Source: Prosapia bicincta (Eukaryota > Arthropoda > Insecta > Hemiptera > Cercopidae). From it: a stretch of DNA of 64,000 nucleotides. The stretch lies in assembly GCA_036971475.1 (NCBI GenBank), contig JBAIZL010000003.1, positions 86,031,542-86,095,541 of the forward strand. Direction: 5' to 3'. This document shows positions 36,592-48,985 of the stretch, piece after piece (the first letter of the stretch is position 1; each line of letters starts with the position of its first letter). A model generated the notes under the pieces. That model searched no databases, was not told the DNA's origin, and worked only from the letters and a program-made list of their open reading frames with translations. Made by a program: the position numbers and the translations under genes.

Positions 36592-38910
36592 GTTTGTATT
36601 TTTTTTTCTAGTTAAGGACAAATATTTTCCTCCTTAATTGTAAATTCAGTAATATAATTATTTGTGGTCGTTCATTGAGAATACATTTAAGGGAATATAC
36701 CATTTTAGAAGAAAATATTTAAACTTTCTTCTAGGTATATTTTTCTTTTCTCTACACCATCTCCTTTAGGAGCCTGTTAATCATAATGGCCATTTTAATT
36801 CTGAAACACATTCATAGATGTCCTTCCATACCAATCTTTTAGATCCTTCAATCAAGATCTGCTCTTAATTCTTCTCTTTTGTAAGATCTTGCCTTGATTC
36901 ATTAGGTAATAGATTTCATAGTTATTTTCTCATGGCATATTTGAGGCATTGTTATTTTCTAATAAAGGGAGTGGTAAAATAACCTCCCTAATTTTAAATG
37001 TAAATATAAACATTGTTTTGCTGAATATACAAAATTTATTTTTTTAAACTTATTCTATGACACGGTAAGTTTTTTCCTACTTAGTTTTAAAAAAGATATA
37101 GGCGAGGTGGTGGCCCTGGTTGTCAATACACTGCTGTAAGCAAATTCTGAACTTGTACAGAGTCTTTTCAGCATGGCTTGAGGTATGTGCCAAACTTCCT
37201 GGTGTATTGCTTGCTTCAAGTCGGGCAGGTTCCTGAGATGATGCTTGAAAACATTGCCCTTCAAGTAACCTCACAAAAAAAAGTCACAGAGGTTTAAGTT
37301 GGGAGATCATGCTGGCCGTGCAACGTCTCCTCGTCGAGTAATCAATCGATTAGGAAACATTTGCCTCAAAATGTTCATTGTTACACATGCAGTATGAGCT
37401 GTGGCACCGTCTTTCTGGAACCACACATTTTCATGAGCCTGATCTTGTAATGCAGGATCCAAAAATTCCTCAATTATGTTATCATGCCTATATGAGTTAA
37501 CAGTAACAGCAACACCTCCATCTTCAAAAACATGTGACTTATGAGTCGTGATAACGAGCGTTATACAGTAACATGTTCACTGTGAAGAGGCTTTTCGTGG
37601 ATTACCTGGGGGTTGTTTTCACTCGAATAATGAAAGTTTTGTTTACTCACACCACCAGACAGATGAAAATGCGCCTTATCGCTGAAAAAAACAACAATGT
37701 CTGGTGAAAGACTTTCCAGCTTGATTTGGCTCACTTTTGTATGACTGCCAATCACAAGGTGAGACTTCTTGGACAACAACCATTTTATATAGATGAAATT
37801 GAAGGTCCATGTGTAGGATTCTATGTACACTATCGTCAGATATTTGAAGAGCAGCTGCATGTTTGCGAGCTGATCACTGAAGAGACTGCAAAATTAAATT
37901 CCTAACTGCATTGATGTTTTCAAGTGTATGCACACTATGAGTTCTTTTACCTCGTTTTTTCACACAGAACCAGTCCTCCGGAAGTTTTAACTCCCAATAA
38001 AATTTACTTTCAGTCCTGTACTAACTCCAATTTGAAATTGCGTACAGAATGCACGCTGGGTTGTAACAACTGACTCATTGCTGTGCATTCGTTCACACTG
38101 TGATGGCAACTGATGGCGAGTGTCACTGCTTCTGCTTCTGAGGATTTCATAGTATATGTTGAGTTGAATTCCATCAAGTAGGTTCAAGCGTATGAATCTT
38201 GTGGTACAGGAAGATGCTTCATTTAGCATTGAGAATGCTGCATTTGTACATTTTGAGGATTGTTTGAAACTTCTAACTAGTTTCCTGCTTGACAAAATGA
38301 GGTTATTAATATTTTTAAAAACTAAAACTGTTGTTTTTCATAGACAAAGAAGTTGAAATGTGTGAGCTAAGCAAAACAGGTAGAAAGTTGCAGAGCTACA
38401 TTAAATATAAAAAAAAAGAAACGCTAAACAAGTTCATTGAAGTATCTCTCATTCCCAGTGCCTTGTAAGTATTAGGGATATCAAAATATTGAAAGTATCA
38501 AGGACCAATATTCTAATTTTTAATAAAATATTGGTCAAGATTAACAATAATCTTAGCAACTTTTCATTATATTTTCAAACATTATTCTACTTCATTCTAT
38601 TATCTTTGAGTGACACTATTGTTATTTACCTACCATGGACACATGAAGATGATATCCAATCATCTTTTTATTTTATTCATTAACAAAGATAGAGAAACAG
38701 TATGACAAATAAACTGTTACTTAGATCCTGAAAAGTTCTGTTTCCTAATTTAGCTACAGAAACTGTTGTAACAACATTCTTTCTTTTCATTATTTTATAT
38801 GCAGAGTAATAAAATTTAATTCCAAACAACACATTTATGATTGCATATAATGTATCTTAGAAAAAAAATGTTTAAATGAAACAAATTAAATGATTATCAG
38901 ATTTTTTTAG
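36592..38910 (+). other. Tomosyn intron between exons e and f
   Basis: Contains the - strand mariner pseudogene at 37050-38110. The remainder (36600-37030 and 38300-38900) shows no recognisable feature. Confidence 0.6.
37050..38110 (-). pseudogene. Mariner-superfamily transposase pseudogene (type 2, copy 2)
   Basis: - strand frames read NESVVTTQRAFCTQFQIGV, SPDIVVFFSDKAHFHLSGGV, ENVWFQKDGATAHTACVTM, ILRQMFPNRLITRRGDVA and SPNLNLCDFFL-GYLKGNVF. First and second catalytic Asp remain, and the third is Asn (SPN rather than SPD). In-frame stops lie beside the third motif, and the HTH linker region is degraded. Inserted in antisense orientation relative to tomosyn. Same lineage as 14028-15110. Confidence 0.9.
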
Positions 38911-39035
38911 TTCTAGTCTAGCAGAGATGGTGGCTGATCTTTTCTTACCACATGATATGCCTGAACCACCAAAGGAGAGCTTTTTCAGAGGATTGTTTGG
39001 AGGTGGTGCTCGTTCTCTTGATAGAGAAGAACTCT
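38911..39035 (+). CDS. Tomosyn, internal exon f
   Basis: 125-nt exon with a T-rich acceptor (ATTTTTTTAG) and donor CT|GTAAGT. It encodes SSLAEMVADLFLPHDMPEPP then KESFFRGLFGGGARSLDREE, which contains the conserved FF-GLFGGG-LDREELFGE tail region that links the propeller to the SNARE motif in tomosyn. It ends with one base, T, completed to Phe by the final exon. The match to the family is strong and needs no frame correction. Confidence 0.96.
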
Positions 39036-40584
39036 GTAAGTGTGTCTTTAATGATTTGTCATGCTTGTGTGTGTGTGTGTATACATGCGTTTTTTAATTG
39101 GGGTAGAATTATTGAAAAATACTGAAAAATTAAAATATATAAAATTATATAGTTATAATGTCACACCAAATGGCAACAGTAACCATGCCTAATATCTTGC
39201 CAAACTTAAATGTAAATTACTTTTGGGCTGCCTTGTGATCAGTGAAGATTGGTATTATTTCATGTTCTCAAAATATGTAATATCAGTCTGAAAATACCAA
39301 TAACAGTTGGTTATTCTTTACTGCTAGAACCAAGGACATGACAGTTAAGCAGACAGATAACAGAAATACCAAGAGAAAAATCGTTGAATAGGTATAAATA
39401 ACAATCAGTTGACTCTAATTTTGGTACTTACCTATTATACAGAGGCCACCAATATAGGTATATAGTAATGTTGTATAAAATTACAACCAAATTCTAGACT
39501 AAGTGCAGTGCGATGTTGCATGCCCAAAAACGTAGTTTCAACTACATTGTGAATACATAAACCTAACAAACCTAACTTTAGCTTGTTTTCTGCATTTAAT
39601 TTCTGTGTTGGTTCAAGTTAATTTATTTGAATTTATTTGCCAATGAAGTATCCAGTCAGGATAGATTTGGTTGTAAGTTTATAAAACATTACTACGTAAC
39701 TATATTAATGGTCTCCGTATTATACTTAAGTGCCCTAATTTTTATATAAACCTACATTAGCAGTAATATTCTTTATGCTGCAGAGAATTCAATTAATTTT
39801 TAATTGCAAACTACCTACTGCACTTAAGTAGCATGTTTTGACTTCCGAGTAACTAATGGTTTAATTTTCATATTGAATTGAACCAAATTGTTTAACCCTT
39901 TGATTAGTAACATGTGCCTGCCCTGATCTGACCCCCCAAAAGGAACATATTTTTTAAAGATTTTTACACTTTTTCATTTTTTAATTTTTTTTCTTTAATT
40001 TTCTCAATTTAAAATTATAGTTATATTTGCTAATATTGTTTTTTATTGACTTACTCTCTCATGTTAACCAAACTTTACCTTACGTTTACTGACAATTTCT
40101 TTGCTAAAAAGTATCTATCTTTTTGTTTTGTAAAATACTTATGCTTTGTAAAATACCGCACAAACTTCAAAACGATCAGTAAATACATAAGAAAACCCAT
40201 AGATTTTGGACAAAAGAATCATAATTATGTACCTGTGTAATATTTACTGTCCAGATAGTTGCAAATATTTAACCTAGAATGCAGCACAATATACAGGAAA
40301 ACAAATCGTAAATGTATTGCAATGATAATCTGAGAGAAATAGTAGAATGTAGATATACGAGAATGCTCCTACTGATTGTTTCGATATCTCACTTACTGGT
40401 ACATTAATGCTAATCAAAGATTTAATGACAACAGTGAAGTCCGATATTAACTTTTATTATGCTTACTTAATACATATGGTTAAAAGAATTTAACTGTTAA
40501 TCAAAGTTTTACTGTATTTTTTCTTGTCAATCTACTTTTGTTTTTAATACTATGCATTAGAAAACTGTTCATTATTTTCTGTAG
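39036..40584 (+). other. Tomosyn intron between exons f and terminal exon
   Basis: Short TG run just after the donor, then AT-rich sequence, and the TTAA-flanked element at 39892-40424. Nothing else seen. Confidence 0.6.
39892..40424. mobile_element. TTAA-flanked non-autonomous element (piggyBac-like MITE), copy 2
   Basis: Starts TTAACCCTTTGATTAGTAAC and ends GCTAATCAAAGATTTAA, giving short inverted termini. Homologous to 10315-10857 over its length (shared GTGCCTGCCCTGAT, CAACTTTACCTTACGTTTAC, GACAATTTCTTTGCTAAAAA), with numerous substitutions and indels. Non-coding. Confidence 0.75.
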
Positions 40585-40847
40585 TTGGAGAGTCTAGTGG
40601 AAGAGCCTCTCGTAGTGTGGCCAAACACATTCCAGGACCTTCAGCCCAAATTGAAGCCCTCGGTCAGAGAGCATCTGTAGCAACAAGTGAAATTGCAAGA
40701 GCTCATCAATTGGCTTTAGAACGTGGTGAAAAACTTGGCCAGCTGGAAGACAGAGCTGAAAAAATGAGGAATGAAGCAGAAAATTTTTCGGTTTCTGCAC
40801 ACAATCTGATGCTCAAGTATAAAGACAAAAAGTGGTACCAGCTCTGA
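40585..40847 (+). CDS. Tomosyn, terminal exon with R-SNARE motif
   Basis: Final exon, acceptor TTTCTGTAG, TGA stop at 40845-40847. The 87 codons encode FGESSGRASRSVAKHIPGP, then a VAMP-like R-SNARE coiled coil ending LMLKYKDKKWYQL, the hallmark C terminus of tomosyn. The Arg of LERGEKL (codon at 40722-40724) aligns with the ionic zero-layer Arg of VAMP. In the family this motif pairs with syntaxin and SNAP-25 and competes with synaptobrevin, inhibiting vesicle priming. There is no transmembrane segment after the SNARE motif, as expected for tomosyn. The symbol is left blank because species nomenclature is unknown. Confidence 0.97.
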
Positions 40848-43800
40848 ATGCAATGTTAGTGACTATACCTGATTAATGATATGAGTACAGTTACTAAGTT
40901 GTTTTGTAACAAACTAAGTAGATTTATCTAAATAGTTTGCAGCCAAATCACTAATCTTCACGGAGGAGAGATGAAGTGAAATTTCTATGAAAAGAAATTA
41001 TCCAATAACTATCACTTGTGATCTATATACATGCTCTAGCACTATTAGCATACTATAATGGTGTACAAAGAAAAAATCTTTTGGCTATAACTAAGCAAAA
41101 ACGTTTATTAACATGTAGACTTTGTACATAAGCTGCATTTTTTATTTTAGGATTTAAAATTTAATTTGAATATACTCTCTACCTTAAACCCCTACTAAGA
41201 TGAATATTTCCTTTGTTTAATTTTAAATCAGACATTATGACATTTGAATTATTGAAATTATAACAACAAAAATATTAAATTTGTATTGTAAATAATTTAT
41301 ACACCCTGAAAACACCTTGCAGTTTATAAGACAAAGCAATATTATAAAAATTCTACAACTGATTTTACTAGGTTTTTTGCACTTAAAAAGGTGATGCCCG
41401 CTGGCGGGATGTGGCTTTATAGCAATTTAAGTTGTAGATTTTATCATTAACAAAAGACAATATCATTAATACTTTTAAAAGTTCCTCTCTTCCGTTTTTT
41501 AAAAAATACTAAGCTGCCTCTAATTATCATGAAAATAAAATATAATAAATTTGGTTTTAACTTTAGGAAAAGATTAATAATATAATTAAAATTTTATTAC
41601 TCTGTATTATTAAGCTTTAAGTTACTTATTTAGGTTAAGTATAAACTTAATTATTCGCCACAGGATATCAAGTTACATAAAAAGACTTATAGATATATTC
41701 TGTTAATACTTAATATCACTTCCACTGTAATCTATAATTAATTATTGTACACAAGTAATACTGTAATTGAAGTAATGGGAAAAATTGATGCCCTCATGTA
41801 ATAAATGCTTATGCCCTTATGTACTTATGTGTAGAGATAATAAAATGTATATAGAAGATATTGGGAAAAAGAAAATTACGTTTATTCTGGCTGTACTTAT
41901 ATACAATGTGATATATATTCCCTTTCTTTGTCATTGTTATGCAACCTTGGTGTTTGTTAAAATGTACATTGTTAGAGTCAGATATATTGTTTGTTAATAC
42001 AGCTGTTGCATTTGTTGTATTGTTTTATTGTTGATAGGGCAGTGTATAGTTGCAGTTTTCCTTCTTATTATTTTAGTAGTTTATCAATATCGGAAAGTAT
42101 TTCATGTAATGTACATAAAAAACTTGTTAATGTTATTTGTACTTCTGATAAGTAGCCTATGTGTCATAGTAGCAAGGACTTCTTAGGAAAACTTTGGTGG
42201 CTCCTGTTTTCTTTAAATTATCTGCCATGTGTTGTTTGTTGGTTTCAGTTATACGTAAGCATTCTTTACTAATAAGGCAAGTACTTTAAAACATAAGACT
42301 TGCTTTGGTCTAAAAATAAATAAGTAATTTGCAGATAAATTTATTTTAAGATTTATGAAATTTTTATCTATGAGCAGTAAAGTGGGTTAAGTGTATCTTA
42401 CTGGAATATATAAATAATATAAACAATTCAGTGATTTTCTGTTTTCCAATCTCCAGTTTTTTGTCTTAGTTCTTGATTGATTACTTTTTAAAACTTAAAA
42501 TAATTAGACCTATTTATTTTATAGTTTGTTCAGCAAAGATTTTTTTAATGTTTGAAAAATCATAATTAACCCTTGTATATTGGATTTTTCAATAATTATA
42601 TAAAAAGTGAAATTTATTTTCTATGATTTAGTCTAGGGAACTTAATATGTTTTTAAAATTAACATTTTTATAAAATCCAGTAAATATTGATTAACCTAAT
42701 AAACAATGTCTAAAACATTTTCATATTTTTTCTGTCAATTATGAAAACAAAAATTTTCTAATTTCATATTTTTAAGTTGGTTATTTAGAAAGACTGTTTG
42801 TTTATATAATTAATCATGCCTGTATGAGAATTTACTGTAGTTGTGGCAACCTTATATAAACCTTTCAGGTTTCATTTATCACAAATTCCATGCCAAAGTT
42901 TTTTATTGTTTTAAAACACTGAATAACTTACTTTTCTAATTTAATATGAGTTTTTCTCCAATGTTTACCTAACGCATTAAGTTTAAGTAATAAAGTAAAA
43001 GCTTTTATCAGAGTAAGTACCGTTACATTCAATATTTACTACTCTGTAGCTAATATTTAAATTATATGAATAAAGTTAAACATTTTTTTAATAATATTTT
43101 ACAAACGTTTTGTTATTGGATGTTTATAGTTATTCATTGTTTATAAAAAGGTTTTATAATTTATATTTTAAGTATTTCCAAATTATTTATTAGTGTAGTG
43201 TATAATTTTAGCTAAGAAAACCGTCTTAAGTTTTCAATTTAACAAATATTTGTGAAATTTCAATCTGTAAGGCTCTATTCAAGCAAGATGTAAATAAATT
43301 GATAAACATTTCTTATACTGTTTTTCAACATTACTATTATTCTACACTAACAGCTTGGCCTGCAATAATTGTGTTACGAAGCATGTCATTTGTTTTTTTT
43401 ATACCTTTCTATGAAAATGATATGACAATAAAAATTTGATAATGAAGTTTTCAACAAAAGTGGTTGCATTAAAAGTGAAAAGTAATTTGATACCAATTTT
43501 ATCTGTGTCTAGTCACTTTTGTTAATGAAAGACAGATACTAAAGTGGACTAATTTTAGAAAAAAAAATATTACATGTTATGCTTACTTTAGATTTTGACC
43601 CATGAAAAAACATAATGTAAATATTATTTCTTCTTTGTATTTTAAGATGTTTGAATTTGTGTCTTCCTTGTAAAGAGTGTAGAGTAACAAAATGTTTCAT
43701 CGGATATGTCGTAACATTTTGCGATGCGTGTTTGTTGATGAAGCACATCTCATATTTATTTTTTAATATTTTAGAAAAATTATAATTATTTGAAACTATA

Positions 43801-44050
43801 AATAAGTAGAATATCTTTTTCATTTTTTCTGTTGAAATCTTTGCAAAAGTAATTGAAATTTTTTTTTAACTTTAAACTGAGTATTGTATAGAAATGAAAT
43901 TGCAATACGAATGGTTTTTGTATTATAACGCTTTTCTAAAACCAAACGTCCTTTCCCTAAATAATTATCAAAGTTTGTAGAAATAGTTTTGTATAGAATA
44001 CTGTGTGGGAACAAAGTAATTTTGTTTGTTTGAATAAAGATATTTTAATA
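40848..44050 (+). other. Tomosyn 3' UTR and 3' flank
   Basis: AT-rich sequence after the tomosyn stop with no coding similarity or transposon that I recognise. Several possible polyadenylation hexamers AATAAA occur, for example at 41800-41805 and in later A/T-rich stretches. I cannot say which is used or where the transcript ends. Apart from these the stretch looks featureless. Confidence 0.35.
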
Positions 44051-46440
44051 CAAGTGTATGTGTGAGCGTGTGTGTGAGAAGGTCTCACCTCATTACAGCT
44101 AATATTGTGATGCCATGTATAAAACAAGCTCATTGTAACTAGTAGCTTCTCTTGCTTGTAACACATCTTTTACAATATCAACGTGCACAAATATTTTACA
44201 AATGATTAGGTTTATAAATAAATATTTTTCTTTCTTCTTAATTTTCATTTTAATAAAATGGAGGAAAATATAAACATTACAAAGAGGCATTAAAGTTTTT
44301 CTCTAACATTTTATGGAAATTGTTTACACATTGAAGTAATATTGAATCTAAGAATTCACACAGGTAAAAAAATATTTATAAATTTTTGGAAAAACATTTG
44401 CATTTCCTCCATTTTTGTATATGTAAATAGTTGTTTAAGATAGATATTTGTTATTTTTTTAAAACCCAAAACAATGAAAAGAAAAGAAAAATCCCTAATC
44501 TGTGAAGAATTATCTCAATAAATTTTTCCTTACTTGTATATATAAATGGACAGTATAATGGTACCAACACTATGTAGAAAAAACTTTCTTAGCGATATTA
44601 GCTAGTCATTTAAAATGTATGAGGTATAGATAAAATAGATAAGGTTATTTACATATATAATAAGTATTGAAACATTGAGGTAATATCAAATCTATCTATG
44701 GTTTACATTATACATGCCCTAACTTAACTTATGTAACTATTCTATACATTTTTGTGAAAAGTTTCAATATATTTTCTATTGTATCCTGATGGAAATAAAT
44801 CATTGAAATCATTATGCTATTATTGCTATACATTGTTTGTGTTATTGTTTTATTATTATTTTATTATTATTTTGTTATATCCTTTAATAATTGAATTCAA
44901 ATCTCAAGAACTGCTTGTATATGCTGAATGCAATTTGGTCAGAATAGTGACAAACCAAAGAACAAGGTGAGATACTTTTTATTTTCAGACAATACAAATG
45001 GTAGGAAAATACCAATGTTTTGAAAAACTATATCTTATAATCTATGACTTTCTTTTAAAAGTTGGCTATGAAATTATGAGCTTGTACTAAAAGGTTCAGA
45101 CTTAGAAAATACCATCCTTTATTACTCCTAAAATATTCATCAGTTACACTAATGAAGATTGCTTAGTACTGTCAAAATATTATGTTGGTAAGTTTTCATA
45201 AATTTATTTAATTATCAGTTCAATCACTCATAATTACTATATAAAAGTTTTGTCAGTTGTCATAAACAACAAAGTCCATTAGAAAAAATATTTAAATTTG
45301 AACCTTGAAACCTAAACATTTCAAAAAGGTGAGATTTTAAAAAGTGCATTCTAATGATAACGTTATCGAACCTTACTTCACAGACAATTAGAAAGGAAAG
45401 GAAAAAAACTACAGCACAATGCAAGTGACAAAAAAGCGTATAAATGGTAACAAATAAAAATAATAGTCCAACACCATACATAGAAAGGAAAATAGAAAAT
45501 TGCCAGGAAATTAATATTCTATTTTGCCATTTACTATTGTTATTCTAACATATGTATATACATATTTATATTAATTGTAATTATAAAAAGAAACTAAAAT
45601 AAAATTTCTCTCTGTTGATTTAAGTAGGATTTCACTTTCTTTAAATTTATATTACTTGTTTTACCAATAAAATTAGAACTGTCATGTATCAAGCAAAACT
45701 CACAACAAAACATCATTCTCACTAAAGAAGATAAAGACAACACTTCCTCAGTCATAAATAACAACACCTTAAGTGATTGAATATATGACTAAAATATTGT
45801 GTGATGCAATTAACATCAACTCTCTCTTTAATTAGATCCAAGCACATTAAAATATAGATTTATTCCCTGTTTAAAATGAAGAGAAAGCAGCAGTTTAGTT
45901 GCTTGATGTCATCATTGGGTTATATAGCTTTGAAATTTCTTTCATTTAACTGTATGTTTCTATAATATTTATTATTGGCTTTAAGCGATCTGAACGCACC
46001 TTGAAATCAATGAACATGATTACTCTGTTGTATTTTAAAAAATTTGTTCTATAAAACAACTTTTATCATTAAAGACTGAAGATATAAGAATTGATGTTTG
46101 GGCCAAAATTGATTACCAAGATAAGAAAAATGAGCACCTTTGTTTTGATAAAAAGAGTAACTAATAGAAAAATTTAGGCAAAATTACTACTTCAATATAA
46201 GTCAAATCGTGTAGCTTAGGAGAATCTCCTTCCCTTGGATTCAAATTTTTCTAATGAAATAATTAAATGAATCCGTTTTGCAAGGAGATCATTTTAGTAA
46301 TAAAATTTCTAGATACTTTTATGAGGTTTTTGTTATTAGAAAATTTTATAATAATATCCTCTGTCATAAACGAGATATTATTCTACAAATTTAAAGACAT
46401 TGAAACATTGAATTACTTAGACATTATCATAAAAAAGAGT
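44051..46440. other. Intergenic AT-rich sequence
   Basis: No gene, tandem repeat or mobile element recognised, apart from a short phrase TTGCTTGATGTCATCATTGG at about 45899 resembling the family A tail. Confidence 0.5.
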
Positions 46441-46870
46441 CAAAGCTAACATGAGTTCAACGCATAATGCAAGCCAACCGTGACAAATACACTGCTACAC
46501 AACACATCAAACCACCCAACACTATATAAACATGCAGCTTCCAAACATTTACTACACAGGCTAAGCAAGATACCTGTATCTACAACTAACTTCACAAAGG
46601 AACTAAACACAATCAAATACTTACAAACAGATATGACCATTATTTAATAGAAAAATACTCAACAAGAGCAGTAACAAAAACACAAACAAATTCATCACCC
46701 TCACATACATAAACAAACTCACAAATAAAATAGCACACCAATTCAAGAAAGCTGGATACAATGTAGCTTATAGAACAACAAATAAAAGCCAAATGGCTAT
46801 TTGACACATCATTAACAACACCAACACATACAATAATCCAGGAATATACAAACTACAATGCACTGATTGT

Positions 46871-47044
46871 TTATTACACTTTGCTATTACTGAAGACTGA
46901 AGAAGTCGTAAGACGAAAACGTTTTCTCCAAGTGTAAGTTCACAATGTAATGACTTATAGCTAAGAAAAAGTCTGGTAGAAAGTAATATCAAAGTGTAAT
47001 AAGTAATTAACAACCAGCTCGTCATGAATAGCAACAAGATTTTG
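46871..47044 (+). mobile_element. Family D unit inserted with 11-bp target duplication
   Basis: GCACTGATTGT occurs at 46860-46870 and again at 47045-47055. The 174 bp between begin TTATTACACTTTGC and end CAACAAGATTTTG. Ignoring the insert and one duplication, the host reads CTDCNKFYIGQT across the junction, an intact GIY-YIG segment. The unit contains the hammerhead-like motif at 46892-46929 and no coding sequence. Confidence 0.8.
46892..46929 (+). ncRNA. Hammerhead ribozyme-like motif (family D), intact boxes
   Basis: Stem I GAAGA/TCTCC (four of five pairs), CTGAAGA at 46897-46903, one extra A, stem II GTC-GTAA-GAC, GAAA at 46915-46918, three-pair palindromic stem III AAC/GTT, cleavage-position T. 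Such small stem III is typical of the dimer-acting hammerheads described in Penelope-like elements. Confidence 0.6.
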
Positions 47045-47385
47045 GCACTGATTGTAATAAGTTCTATATTGGACAGACAGATCTTTCACTGAAAGATATA
47101 AAGAACACATAAATGCACTGCACACTTCTAGGGAATCCACCTTTGCAAATTACCTCATGGACACTAACCATTTATGCAATAGTATGAAATATAACATGAA
47201 CATCCTCCACACATACAACAAAGGCCACAAATTAAACACATCAGAAAAATATGAAATATACAAACAGAGCAACATACATACAAATGGCATCTTAAATAAA
47301 CAAACATGATACAAATTACACATACTTTGATCACATCACTCTAAATTTCAAAAATTGGAACTGAAAAGCACAACGGCAGAAATAT

Positions 47386-47535
47386 GAGGCTAAAGAAGTC
47401 GTGAGACGAAAACGTTTCTTTGAAGTGTATGTTACAATTTAACAGCTTATATCAATAGAATGTCTGACTGCAAGTACAGTAATTTCAAATTGTAATAAGT
47501 GATTAACAACCAGCTTGTCATGAAAAAGAAGAAAA
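47386..47535 (+). repeat. Family D unit, diverged
   Basis: GAGGCTAAAGAAGTCGTGAG followed by ACGAAAACGTTTC and ending AACAACCAGCTTGTCATGAA. The core box is CTAAAGA, so the hammerhead is damaged. Confidence 0.65.
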
Positions 47536-47889
47536 TTTTGAAAAAATTGAATATAAGGTTAACAAATATTGCTAGCCACTACTCTTTTAAATGTATGAAT
47601 TTCTATAAGTGTAATTTTTGTGATGTAAAAAAGGAACACAACTGATTTGACTCCTTCAAAAGATATTTCAAGATAAATAAGGATTTTGGCTCTGCAGATT
47701 TATTAAGAGAACATATGTGGCTACAAAGGAGTTCTAACCCATTTATCTAGTATACAGCCCAAGTTTGGGACTTAAGCAAAGAATAATTACCAATAGGCCT
47801 ACTTGCATATTTCAAAAATGTATATGAGGAAATTTTTCAAAGGTTTTGAGGAAAAAGTCAAGTTGAAAATCTTTTTTAAATAACTATTG

Positions 47890-47995
47890 TTGGTATCACT
47901 TGGCAAAACGAGGCTTGTCTGTGACTCACGTCATCGAGCTTGTATCTAGTGTGAAGCACATCCGCTGAAAAACTATCAGTAAGTAGTGTTTTTTT
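47890..47995. repeat. Family G repeat
   Basis: Shares TATCTAGTGTGAAGCACAT and GCTGAAAAACTATCAGTAAG with repeats at 30720, 55975, 56480 and 62815. Confidence 0.55.
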
Positions 47996-48063
47996 TACAA
48001 AACGTTATCAATAGTAGTGGGGAAAATTTTCTTATCAGTTCTAAATAGGTATCATTATAAGAA

Positions 48064-48456
48064 ATTCCTTCAAACCTGTTTTCCGCTCTAAGTAATAAAT
48101 GTATACTTTTTGTACTTTTATACAGATTAAATAAGTATCATATAAGAGTACAGAAAAGTATACATTTTTCTAGTGAAGATGTAATCGACAAATAATTCCT
48201 TCAAACCTGTTTTCTGCTCTAAGTAATAAATGTATACTTTTTCTACTTTTATACAGATTAAATAAATATCATTTAAGAGTACAGAAAAGTATACATTTTT
48301 CTAGTGAAGATGTAATCGACAAATAATTCCTTCAAACCTGTTTTCTGCTCTAGGTAATAAAGGTATACTTTTTGTACTTTTATACAAATTAAATAAATAT
48401 CATACAAGAGTACAAAAAAGTATACATTTCTCTAGTGAAGATGGAATCACAAATAA
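48064..48456. repeat. 131-bp tandem repeat, three copies, each with a hairpin
   Basis: Units start at 48064, 48195 and 48326 with ATTCCTTCAAACCTGTTTTC. Each contains the inverted pair AATGTATACTTTTTGTAC and GTACAGAAAAGTATACATT, able to form a stem of about 18 bp. Copies 2 and 3 are more alike than copy 1. Confidence 0.93.
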
Positions 48457-48784
48457 ATACATTTACTTTTAAAAATTGTATTCCACCAGTGAAAGAAATA
48501 GTCCCATTGTATTATTTCTTTAAAACCACATATTTTATATATAAGTTACTAACATTTATTTCATTGTGAAGAGTTTTGTCCATGATTGGCGAAATTTTTA
48601 CAATTATTCTTGAAAAAAATATTTAATCCATTCCTAGATAAATAATAACTTTAGAAAACTTCAAGATGTACAACACAAAAACTGCCTTAAAAATCGTTAT
48701 ACTAAACTAAAATGACATATTTATTTCAATATTTTTTACCTAAATTAACTTAATTTAATTTTTGTTATGTTTGAATAATAATTG

Positions 48785-48985
48785 TCTAAAACACTTGTAA
48801 ATATTAACAAATTTGCCTATAGTAGCACTTACTTATATTTGTTGAGGAAGGCCGTTTCGGGAGATGTGTCCCATTGTCAATTCAGACCGTAACTCATGAG
48901 ATACGGTAATCTCCCGAAACGGCCGTCCTCAACAAATATAAGTGCTACTATTGGCAAGTTTGTAAATATTTACAAGTGTTTTAGT
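48785..48985. repeat. Family C foldback
   Basis: Inverted arms of about 95 bp, ACACTTGTAAATATTAACAA...GTTGAGGAAGGCCGTTTCGG against CCGAAACGGCCGTCCTCAAC...TGTAAATATTTACAAGTGTT. The arm carries GAAACGGCCGTC, whose palindrome could be a hammerhead stem III, but the CUGANGA box is not recognisable. Confidence 0.85.

Larger units (their letters stand above)
46500..47340 (+). pseudogene. Penelope-like element remnant interrupted by a short insertion
   Basis: Reads HAASKHLLHRLSKIPVS, FTKELNTIKYLQTD, then FITLTYINKLTNKIAHQFKK and AGYNVAYRTTNKSQMAI, GIYKLQC and, after an insertion, FYIGQTDLSLK. This is the order of RT thumb/linker to GIY-YIG endonuclease in Penelope-like elements. A 174-bp family D unit (46871-47044) sits in the middle of the GIY-YIG region. 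Other stops and frameshifts make it inactive. Confidence 0.75.

Noticed and set aside
38343..38382. Exon-like stretch after TTTTTCATAG
   Set aside because: Joining it to exon e creates an immediate stop (TG plus A), whereas the exon at 38911 joins correctly.
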